Of a stretch of DNA of 9,064 nt, positions 1 to 5,043 are shown piece after piece. Position 1 is the stretch's first letter. Each line of letters begins with the position of its first letter. The notes beneath the pieces are model-generated. The model did not search any database. It was not told the origin of the DNA and was given only the letters and a program-made list of their open reading frames with translations. The stretch comes from Sphingomonas sp. (GTDB lineage: Bacteria > Pseudomonadota > Alphaproteobacteria > Sphingomonadales > Sphingomonadaceae): the NCBI GenBank assembly GCA_021154945.1, contig JAJNQF010000423.1:1-9064 (forward strand), in the 5' to 3' direction. A program made the position numbers and the translations under genes.

Positions 1-20
1 CGGAGCACGAGCTTCATCAT
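1..20 (-). CDS. possible 5' end of a minus-strand gene, running off the left edge
   Basis: Read on the minus strand from position 20, the sequence opens with two ATG codons and continues Lys-Leu-Val-Leu before leaving the window. A purine-rich GGGGAACGG lies just upstream, a weak ribosome-binding candidate. Only six complete codons are visible, so no product can be named. If real, the gene diverges from the Sua5-domain fragment at 66. The alternative is that these bases belong to an upstream part of the plus-strand frame, which is open to the left edge. Confidence 0.25.
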
Positions 21-38
21 GACCGTTCCCCAATCGGG

Positions 39-56
39 CCCCGGCCTTCGCCGGGG
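39..56. repeat. perfect GC hairpin, 7-bp stem with 4-nt loop
   Basis: CCCCGGC (39-45) and GCCGGGG (50-56) are exact inverted copies around the loop CTTC, so the hairpin is strong on either strand. It sits immediately before the first recognisable residues of the Sua5 domain and just upstream of the possible minus-strand start at 20. It has no T-run after it, so it is not a classical intrinsic terminator. Similar palindromes are, from memory, common between genes of GC-rich alphaproteobacteria; copy number cannot be judged from one copy. Confidence 0.6.
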
Positions 57-65
57 GGGAATATC

Positions 66-350
66 GTGGTCGCGCCCGGACAGCTTGAAAGCCATTATTC
101 ACCAAGCAAGTTGCTTCGGTTGAATGCGGCCGAAGCCACCGTGGGCGAGTGGCTGATCGGTTTTGGCGACGTTGCGGGTGACGTGACCCTATCCGCTTCA
201 GGAAACCTCGTCGAAGCGGCCGCGAAGCTGTTCGATCTGCTCCACGCCGCCGATGCGAACGAGAGCCCGAAGATCGCCGTCGCACCGATCCCGTTCGACG
301 GCATCGGCGAAGCGATCAACGATCGTCTTCGCCGTGCTGCGCATCGTTAA
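66..350 (+). CDS. orphan C-terminal Sua5 domain (threonylcarbamoyl-AMP synthase fragment)
   Basis: Sua5/YrdC enzymes make L-threonylcarbamoyladenylate, the precursor of the t6A modification at position 37 of ANN-decoding tRNAs. Full-length Sua5 has an N-terminal YrdC catalytic domain of about 200 residues, a linker beginning near an APGxxxxHYxP motif, and a smaller C-terminal Sua5 domain. Here only the last part is visible: APGQLESHYSPSK near residues 3-15, then IGFG, a helix around LVEAAAKLFDLL, and the ending IAVAPIP...GIGEAINDRLRRAA that typifies bacterial Sua5 C-termini. The shown start is GTG at 66, weakly supported by the G-run at 53-59. The frame has no stop back to position 1, but the 21 upstream residues (rich in Pro, His and Gly, spanning the hairpin) do not resemble YrdC sequence. 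Codon use (TCA, CCA, CTA, TTG, GGA) is more relaxed than in the neighbours. It is either a decaying remnant, a gene interrupted by the hairpin, or a stand-alone domain. Confidence 0.6.
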   Translation: MVAPGQLESHYSPSKLLRLNAAEATVGEWLIGFGDVAGDVTLSASGNLVEAAAKLFDLLHAADANESPKIAVAPIPFDGIGEAINDRLRRAAHR

Positions 351-359
351 AACAAGATC

Positions 360-458
360 GGTTCACGCGAAGGCGCAAAGGCGCGAAGAGGTTTCAAGCG
401 TTTTGATAGGCCGGGACGGGCTATCCACGCTCTACATCTTTGCGCCTTAGTGTGAACC
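360..458. repeat. long imperfect inverted repeat with tandem 8-bp units between convergent genes
   Basis: The 21-base arms at 360-380 and 438-458 are inverted copies matching at 19 of 21 positions, separated by 57 bases. The left arm runs into three tandem octamers, CGCGAAGG, CGCAAAGG and CGCGAAGA (366-389). The element fills most of the gap between the 3' ends of the Sua5 fragment and msrA, where it could fold on either transcript and act as a bidirectional transcription stop. TTCACGC-type stretches with a GGCGCA period resemble, from memory, dispersed repeats in sphingomonad genomes. There is no transposase nearby. Confidence 0.6.
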
Positions 459-467
459 CATTCTGCC

Positions 468-1010
468 TTACGCGTTCACCGCCGCCTTCGACCGCGCCGC
501 GAAGCTCTTGCGGAGCTTCTGCAGCTTGGGGGGGATCACAGCCATGCAATACGGGTTCGAGCGGCCCGACGTCTCCCAGTAATCCTGATGATAACCTTCC
601 GCCTCGTACCACGTGTCCATCGGCTCGATCGTCGTGACGATCGGCTTGGGCGACTCCGCCTGTGCCCGCTCCAGCGCCGCCTGCATCTCGGCCTTCTGCG
701 CGTCGTCCGCCGGGAACATCGCCGAACGATACTGCGTGCCGACGTCGTTGCCCTGCCGATTCAGCGTCGTCGCGTCGTGCGTCGCGAAGAAGATGTCGAG
801 CAGGTCGCCAATCTTGAGTTGCTCGGGGTCGAAGCCGATCCGGATCGCCTCGGCATGGCCGGTGTCGCCGCCACACACCTGCTTGTAGGTTGGGTTGGGC
901 ACGGTCCCGCCGATATAGCCGCTCTCGGCACTCTCGACGCCGATCACATCCTTGAACACAGCCTCGGTGCACCAGAAGCAGCCGCCGGCCAGCGTCACAT
1001 AATCCGTCAT
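468..1010 (-). CDS. msrA: peptide-methionine (S)-S-oxide reductase MsrA
   Basis: MsrA reduces the S-epimer of methionine sulfoxide, free or in proteins, back to methionine using thioredoxin, repairing oxidative damage in the cytoplasm. The 180-residue protein is of usual length. It opens almost directly with the family signature GGCFWCTE (residues 9-16), which contains the catalytic Cys11, and keeps GYIGG (31-35), the GHAEAIRIGFDP block (51-62) and the HQDYWE region (141-146). Other cysteines are Cys14, Cys46 and Cys155; Cys155 near the C-terminus is a candidate resolving residue. There is no signal peptide, so it is cytosolic, and there is no fused MsrB domain. The ATG start at 1010 is fixed by a strong AAAGGAG ribosome-binding site about 6 bases upstream. 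It diverges from galE across 59 bases that must hold both promoters, and converges with the Sua5 fragment. Identification is secure. Confidence 0.96.
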   Translation of the reverse strand: MTDYVTLAGGCFWCTEAVFKDVIGVESAESGYIGGTVPNPTYKQVCGGDTGHAEAIRIGFDPEQLKIGDLLDIFFATHDATTLNRQGNDVGTQYRSAMFPADDAQKAEMQAALERAQAESPKPIVTTIEPMDTWYEAEGYHQDYWETSGRSNPYCMAVIPPKLQKLRKSFAARSKAAVNA

Positions 1011-1069
1011 AACGATCTCCTTTCCGCCAATGTAGGAAGCCGCTACCGCGCAACAAAGAGGAGACGCGT

Positions 1070-2068
1070 ATGATCGACGGTAAGGTTATGGTCACCGGCG
1101 GCGCCGGTTACATCGGCAGCCATGCGGTATTGGCGCTGCTCGACGCAGGCTATGACGTCGTGGTGCTCGACAACCTCGTCACCGGATTCGACTGGGCGGT
1201 CGATCGCCGCGCGGCACTGGTCGAGGCGAACGTCGCCGACGATGCGAAGGTTCGCGCGGCGATCCGCGAGCACAGCGTCCGCGCGATCATGCATTTCGCC
1301 GGCTCGGTCGTGGTGCCCGAATCGGTCAGCGATCCGCTCAAATATTACCGCAACAACACCGCCGCCAGTCGCGCGCTGATCGAAAGCGCGGTGGTCGAGG
1401 GCGTGCCGCACTTCATCTTCTCGTCGACCGCCGCGACCTATGGCACGCCCGAGAAGGTGCCGGTCGCGGAGGGCGATCCGACCGTGCCGATCAACCCGTA
1501 CGGTATGTCGAAGCTGATGACCGAAGCGATGCTGCGCGACGTCGCCACGGCGCACCCGATGAACTACGCGGCGTTGCGCTACTTCAACGTCGCCGGCGCC
1601 GATCCGCAGGGGCGCAGCGGCCAGTCGACGGTCGGCGCGACACACTTGATCAAGATTGCCGTCGAGGCGGCCACCGGCAAGCGCGACGCGGTCGGTGTCT
1701 ATGGCACGGATTTCGACACGCCTGACGGCACCGGCGTGCGCGACTACATCCACGTCACCGACCTCGCCGCCGCGCATGTCGCCGCGCTCGACGTGCTGAT
1801 CGCCGAACCGACCAAGAGCCACACGCTCAACGCCGGCTACGGCAAGGGCTTCTCCGTGCTCGACGTGCTCGATGCGGTCGACAAGGTCACCAACCGTACG
1901 ATCGAACGTCGCCTTGAGGGGCGTCGCGCGGGCGATCCGGCGATGCTGATCTCGGACAATCGCGCGATCCTGGAAAGGCTCGACTGGACGCCGCGCCATG
2001 CCGATCTCGACGGGATCGTCCGCGATGCGCTGGCGTGGGAGCGCGCGCTGGCGGAGAAGGGTCGGTGA
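1070..2068 (+). CDS. galE: UDP-glucose 4-epimerase GalE
   Basis: GalE interconverts UDP-glucose and UDP-galactose through an NAD+-bound 4-keto intermediate. It serves galactose metabolism and supplies UDP-galactose for surface polysaccharide. The 332-residue protein is a typical extended short-chain dehydrogenase. The NAD-binding glycine motif GGAGYIGSH spans residues 10-18, the adenine-ribose acidic residue lies in VVLDN (31-35), and the active-site pair Tyr144 and Lys148 sits in the YGMSK motif. The residue matching the E. coli catalytic Ser124 is Thr120, a substitution that can keep the hydroxyl. YFNVAGADPQG (171-181) and RDYIHVTDLAAAH (224-236) are standard GalE blocks, and RRAGDPAML lies near the C-terminus. 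The ATG at 1070 has AGAGGAG about 6 bases upstream. Its stop overlaps the GTG of the next gene, suggesting coupled translation. Exact substrate range (UDP-Glc or N-acetylated sugars) cannot be read from sequence alone. Confidence 0.94.
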   Translation: MIDGKVMVTGGAGYIGSHAVLALLDAGYDVVVLDNLVTGFDWAVDRRAALVEANVADDAKVRAAIREHSVRAIMHFAGSVVVPESVSDPLKYYRNNTAASRALIESAVVEGVPHFIFSSTAATYGTPEKVPVAEGDPTVPINPYGMSKLMTEAMLRDVATAHPMNYAALRYFNVAGADPQGRSGQSTVGATHLIKIAVEAATGKRDAVGVYGTDFDTPDGTGVRDYIHVTDLAAAHVAALDVLIAEPTKSHTLNAGYGKGFSVLDVLDAVDKVTNRTIERRLEGRRAGDPAMLISDNRAILERLDWTPRHADLDGIVRDALAWERALAEKGR

Positions 2069-2898
2069 GACTCCGCTCGCTGCTGTTCGTGCCGGGCGAT
2101 CGCCCTGAGCGGATGGTCAAGGCGCTCGGGCTGGGGCCGGACGCGTTGATCCTCGACCTGGAAGATTCGGTCGCGCCCGCTGGCAAGGCGGCGGCACGCG
2201 AACACGTCGCGGCGTTCCTTGCCGAGCCGCGGACGATGCCGCTGTTCGTGCGGATCAACCCGCTCGACTCGGGGCTGGCGGACGACGACCTCGCTGCCGT
2301 GCTCTCGGCTAATCCGGATGGCATCGTGCTGCCGAAGGCGGAAGGCGCGGCAAGCCTCGCCGCGCTCGATGCAAAGCTCAGCGGTGACATCGCCATCCTG
2401 CCGATCGCGACCGAGACGCCCGCGGCGATCTTCGCGCTCGGGACCTATGGCGGCGTCACGGACCGGCTCGTTGGGCTGACCTGGGGCGCGGAGGACTTGC
2501 CCGCGGCGATCGGCGCCGCGACCTCGCGCGAGGCGGATGGATCGTACACCGCGCCGTACCAGCTCGCGCGGTCGCTGACTCTGTTCGGTGCGCATGCGGC
2601 GGGGGTGGCGGCGATCGAGACGGTCTATCCCGATTTCCGCGATCTGGACGGACTTGCCGCCTATGCCGCGCGCGGTCGTCGCGACGGGTTCACGGGGATG
2701 ATGGCGATCCACCCAAGCCAGATCGCGGTGATCAACGCGGCCTTCACGCCGTCGGACGAAGAGCGCGCCAAGGCGCAGGCGATCGTCGACCTGTTCGCCG
2801 CCAATCCGGGCGCGGGCGCGCTCCAGTTGGATGGCAGGATGGTCGATGCGCCGCATCTGAAGGCGGCGAAGGCGCTGCTAGCGCTCGCCGCCGATTGA
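2065..2898 (+). CDS. CoA-ester lyase of the HpcH/HpaI aldolase-citrate lyase (CitE-like) family
   Basis: This family cleaves or hydrolyses CoA thioesters such as malyl-CoA, citramalyl-CoA or beta-methylmalyl-CoA in a TIM barrel using a divalent metal. The GTG at 2065 gives 277 residues beginning MRLRSLLFVPGDRPERM, the standard N-terminus, with GGAGAAGG just upstream; the more upstream frame opening at 2035 would lie inside galE and add non-homologous residues. Visible blocks are ALILDLEDSV (27-36), the substrate-binding Arg63 in FVRIN, LPKAEG (89-94), the metal-ligand glutamate Glu117 in TETPAA, the acidic pair Glu143-Asp144 in WGAEDL, and IHPSQI (215-220) followed by a C-terminal segment with Asp261. 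The gene shares a GTGA overlap with galE and converges, with 21 bases of overlap, on the PAP2 gene. Stand-alone members of this type are usually not part of the CitDEF citrate lyase complex, and no citD or citF is present. The precise substrate is unknown. Confidence 0.88.
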   Translation: MRLRSLLFVPGDRPERMVKALGLGPDALILDLEDSVAPAGKAAAREHVAAFLAEPRTMPLFVRINPLDSGLADDDLAAVLSANPDGIVLPKAEGAASLAALDAKLSGDIAILPIATETPAAIFALGTYGGVTDRLVGLTWGAEDLPAAIGAATSREADGSYTAPYQLARSLTLFGAHAAGVAAIETVYPDFRDLDGLAAYAARGRRDGFTGMMAIHPSQIAVINAAFTPSDEERAKAQAIVDLFAANPGAGALQLDGRMVDAPHLKAAKALLALAAD

Positions 2899-3516
2899 GG
2901 TGCGCACGCGGGCGGTCGCAAGCCACCACGCTAGCGCCCAGAGCGTGCCGAAGCTCCAGCCGGCGAGGACGTCGCTCGGCCAGTGGACGCCGAGATACAC
3001 CCGGCTGCACCCGATCGCGCCGACGAGCAGGATCGCGACGACGAGCATATACGCCCGTGTAGCGCGATCCCGCGTCACCTGCGAGGCGAGGCCGGCGAGC
3101 GTGAGGTAGATAATCGCACTGTTCGCCGAATGTCCGCTGGGGAAGCTCATATGCGTGACGGTAACGAGGTGCGAGACAATATCGGGGCGCGGACGCGCGA
3201 CGTGCAGTTTGACCAGCTCGACGATGATGTTGCCGCTGACGCTGGCTGCGACGATCGCGATCGCGGTCAGCCAGAGCCGCTGGACGATCAGCAGGCCGGC
3301 AACGATCACAACGACGATCGTCAGGACGATGCCGCCGCCGAGCGCGGTGACGTCCGCGGCGACCTTTGGCAGCCAGGACGGGCCGCCCCAGGCGCGAAGG
3401 CCGAGTATGATCGACCGATCGAACGCGAACGGCCAATGGCCTACCGCGAGACCGACGAGCAGGATGAGGACGATGCCGACCGCCGCGACGGATGCGCCGG
3501 CGAGAACCGCGGGCAG
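2878..3516 (-). CDS. PAP2-family membrane phosphatase (start codon unresolved)
   Basis: PAP2 (type 2 phosphatidic acid phosphatase) proteins dephosphorylate lipid phosphates, undecaprenyl pyrophosphate or similar substrates at the cytoplasmic membrane through a phospho-histidine. All three family motifs are intact: KLHVARPRP (KxxxxxxRP), PSGH, and SRVYLGVHWPSD (SRx5Hx3D), with the two catalytic histidines in the second and third. Around them lie about five to six hydrophobic helices, starting at AVLAGASVAAVGIVLILLVG. The start is a problem. The frame is open from a GTG at 3648, which would translate straight through the tRNA-Lys gene, and no ATG, GTG or TTG occurs between the tRNA and the first helix. 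I mark the CTG at 3516 (GAAGG lies 12 to 17 bases upstream), giving 212 residues, a normal family length; an ATC at 3552 is another option. The 3' end overlaps the CoA-ester lyase gene by 21 bases on the opposite strand. Family call is secure, substrate unknown. Confidence 0.88.
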   Translation of the reverse strand: MPAVLAGASVAAVGIVLILLVGLAVGHWPFAFDRSIILGLRAWGGPSWLPKVAADVTALGGGIVLTIVVVIVAGLLIVQRLWLTAIAIVAASVSGNIIVELVKLHVARPRPDIVSHLVTVTHMSFPSGHSANSAIIYLTLAGLASQVTRDRATRAYMLVVAILLVGAIGCSRVYLGVHWPSDVLAGWSFGTLWALAWWLATARVRTSIGGER

Positions 3517-3551
3517 GCGTCGCTGCGCGCCTTCGGGCGGCGTGCCGTCGA

Positions 3552-3627
3552 TGGTGGGTCCGCCGGGGCTCGAACCCGGGACCTCTCGATTAAAAGTCGC
3601 TTGCTCTACCAACTGAGCTACGGACCC
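3552..3627 (-). tRNA. tRNA-Lys (anticodon TTT)
   Basis: The minus strand folds into a complete 76-base cloverleaf with encoded CCA (3552-3554). The acceptor stem is GGGTCCG (3621-3627) paired with CGGACCC (3556-3562), discriminator A at 3555. The D arm is GCTC-AGTTGGTA-GAGC, the anticodon loop is CTTTTAA giving TTT for lysine, the variable loop is AGGTC, and the T arm is CCGGG-TTCGAGC-CCCGG. The anticodon stem has only three canonical pairs next to the loop; the two outer positions are A27-G43 and G28-A42. The gene lies 21 bases beyond the folK stop, with the PAP2 gene following on the same strand, so cotranscription is possible. Translated, the strand gives the peptide SVAQLVEQATFNREV, which I recall as a recurring spurious protein start in sequence databases, arguing that this tRNA form is normal in related genomes. 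Confidence 0.96.
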
Positions 3628-3648
3628 CCGCCATCGTGGACCGCGCAC

Positions 3649-4155
3649 CTAATCGCGTGGCCGCTTTCGGTCAACCGATTGCGCCAATTGCCGTATCGTT
3701 CGCCCGCTCAGCGGATCGCGCCATGTCGGGACGAGGCCTGCGAGCGGGCCGAGCACGAAGCTGCGGGTGCGGAACGCGGCGTGCGGGACGGTGAGTCCGA
3801 GCGAGGACCAGGCGCCCCCAGACCAGAGGATGATGTCGAGATCGATCACGCGGCTGCCCCAGCGGCGGCCGGGGCGACGGCCGAAGCTGCGTTCGATCCG
3901 CTTCAGGCGAACGAGCAGGGTAGCGGGGTCTTCCGCGGACGTGATCAGCGCGACGGCGTTGGCGTAGCGGCGGTTCGAGGGCCCAAGCGGCGCGCTGGCA
4001 ACGGTCGGCGAGCGCGCGAGGACATTGCCGAGCGCCTCCAGCGCGGCGGCGATCTCGCGCTCGGGCCTTCCGTGAAGGCCACGTCGGTTCGAACCGAGCG
4101 CGATCGCGTAGGTTGCGGCCTGCGCGATCGGCGGTAGCGGGGTTGCAGGCGACAT
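3649..4155 (-). CDS. folK: HPPK: 6-hydroxymethyl-7,8-dihydropterin pyrophosphokinase FolK
   Basis: FolK transfers pyrophosphate from ATP to 6-hydroxymethyl-7,8-dihydropterin, the step before dihydropteroate synthase in folate synthesis. The 168-residue protein has the family landmarks in order: ALGSNR (19-24) at the end of the first strand, RYANAV (63-68, matching the usual FxNAV), the RRWGSRVIDLDIIL core (97-110) with Asp105 and Asp107 as the two magnesium ligands, and VPHAAFRTRSFVLGPL (123-138), matching the usual PHPxxxxRxFVLxPL. An N-terminal stretch of about 15 residues precedes the first strand. The ATG at 4155 has only a weak AGGCGG upstream. The start codon lies 22 bases from that of the divergent uracil-DNA glycosylase, and tRNA-Lys follows downstream. 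No other folate gene (folB, folP) is nearby, so this is a stand-alone copy. Confidence 0.93.
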   Translation of the reverse strand: MSPATPLPPIAQAATYAIALGSNRRGLHGRPEREIAAALEALGNVLARSPTVASAPLGPSNRRYANAVALITSAEDPATLLVRLKRIERSFGRRPGRRWGSRVIDLDIILWSGGAWSSLGLTVPHAAFRTRSFVLGPLAGLVPTWRDPLSGRTIRQLAQSVDRKRPRD

Positions 4156-4177
4156 TTGGTCCGCCTAGCGCAATCCC

Positions 4178-4912
4178 ATGGATTCCACACCTTACATCAC
4201 CGAGCTTCCCGAAACCGTCGAAGAGGCCGGCGAGGTCGACGTCACGGCCGTCTTCGCGCCCGTCTCCGCACTGCCCAAGACCGAGCCTCCGCATGACTGT
4301 CCGCTCTGCCCCCGCCTCGTCGGGGTGCGCGAACATCTGCGGATCGAGTTCCCGACCTGGTGGAACGCGCCGGTGCCTGCGTTCGGCGATCCCGCCGCGT
4401 GGCTCGGCATCATCGGCCTCGCGCCCGGCAAGCATGGCGCGAACCGCACGGGCCGCGCGTTCACCGGGGATTATGCAGGGCAGTTCCTGTATGAGACGCT
4501 CGGACGGTTCGGGCTTGCGACGGGCACGTACGGCGCGAAGGCCGAGGACGGTCTGGCGCTCGACGGTGCGATCATCCTCAACGCGGTGAAATGCCTGCCG
4601 CCGGAGAACAAGCCGACGCCGGAGGAAATCCGCACCTGCCGGCCGTTTCTGGAGAAACAGGCGGACGCGGTGCCGACCGCGCGCGTGTTCGTCGCGCTCG
4701 GGCATATCGCGCACCAGTCGGCGGTGAAGATGCTCGGCGGGCGGCTACCCAAGGCACGGTTCGCGCATGGTGCGGAGCACGTGATGCCCGATGGTCGCAT
4801 CCTGATCGATAGCTTCCACTGCTCGCGCTACAACGTGAATACCGGCGTGCTGACGGCGGAGATGTTCGACGCGGTGTTCGAGCGGGCGCTGGCGTTGCGC
4901 GCGGCGGTCTGA
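4178..4912 (+). CDS. uracil-DNA glycosylase, family 5 (UDGb) type
   Basis: This enzyme removes uracil, and in UDGb also some other deaminated bases, from DNA to start base-excision repair. The 244-residue protein has four cysteines placed to bind a 4Fe-4S cluster: Cys41 and Cys44 in CPLCPRLV, Cys139 in VKCLPP, and Cys154 in RTCRPF. The uracil-pocket loop is GLAPGKHGANRTGRAFTGD (80-98). The HGANRTG block points to family 5 rather than family 4, whose loop has an acidic residue (GEAPG). The C-terminal leucine-loop motif is HCSRYNVNTG (214-223), with His214. Family 5 lacks the usual polar catalytic residue in the first motif, consistent with this loop. The first 36 residues are an acidic, poorly conserved extension, so the true start could be slightly later, but the ATG at 4178 is the natural choice. 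There is no strong ribosome-binding site. It diverges from folK with 22 bases between starts. Confidence 0.9.
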   Translation: MDSTPYITELPETVEEAGEVDVTAVFAPVSALPKTEPPHDCPLCPRLVGVREHLRIEFPTWWNAPVPAFGDPAAWLGIIGLAPGKHGANRTGRAFTGDYAGQFLYETLGRFGLATGTYGAKAEDGLALDGAIILNAVKCLPPENKPTPEEIRTCRPFLEKQADAVPTARVFVALGHIAHQSAVKMLGGRLPKARFAHGAEHVMPDGRILIDSFHCSRYNVNTGVLTAEMFDAVFERALALRAAV

Positions 4913-4924
4913 GGCGTCGCCTTG

Positions 4925-5035
4925 CTCCCCTCCCTGGAAGGGAGGGGTTGGGGGTGGGTCGGTTTCCGGATCGTGGAACGGTTGTGGCTCGAGCGGGCCT
5001 ACCCACCCCCTGCCCCTCCCTTCCAGGGAGGGGAG
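4925..5035. repeat. paired palindromic repeat (REP/BIME-like) in a convergent gap
   Basis: Two 35-base arms (4925-4959 and 5001-5035) are inverted copies matching at 33 of 35 positions, separated by 41 bases. Each arm also folds on itself: CCCCTCCCT and AGGGAGGGG form a 9-bp stem around a 3-base loop, followed by a G-rich tail (C-rich in the second arm). The element can therefore form two small hairpins or one large one. It fills the gap between the 3' ends of the uracil-DNA glycosylase and the metallohydrolase genes and could stop transcription from both sides. Elements of this GGGAGGGG-TGGGGGTGGG type are, from memory, highly repeated in sphingomonads and relatives. No transposase is adjacent. 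Confidence 0.8.
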
Positions 5036-5043
5036 GCTGACGG

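Noticed and set aside
1029..1056. Possible msrA promoter, TTGTTG and TACATT with a 16-base spacer on the minus strand
   Set aside because: Both boxes match the consensus poorly, and in such GC-rich DNA with a 59-base gap the match is not convincing.
1043..1999. Long minus-strand open frame antisense to galE
   Set aside because: It mirrors galE, is rich in Arg, Asp, His and Val as expected of GC-rich antisense frames, has no family motifs, and galE itself is unambiguous.
1837..2856. Long minus-strand open frame antisense to the CoA-ester lyase and the end of galE
   Set aside because: Its composition is Arg-rich and lacks motifs, and it is fully explained by codon bias of the two plus-strand genes.
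3552..3627. tRNA-Lys as an integration site for a mobile element
   Set aside because: No integrase gene, no repeat of the tRNA 3' end within the window and no foreign-looking genes are seen next to it.
3549..3648. N-terminal 33 residues of the PAP2 frame taken as protein
   Set aside because: The segment is the translation of tRNA-Lys and matches a well-known spurious database peptide; it is discussed as a start-site problem instead.
2983..4137. 384-codon plus-strand open frame over PAP2, tRNA-Lys and folK
   Set aside because: It crosses a tRNA and two recognisable opposite-strand genes, is made mostly of Arg, Asp, Glu and Ala, and has no recognisable domain.
4925..5035. Paired palindrome as a miniature CRISPR or insertion-sequence end pair
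   Set aside because: There are only two inverted copies, no array spacing, no transposase and no target-site duplication flanking the pair.
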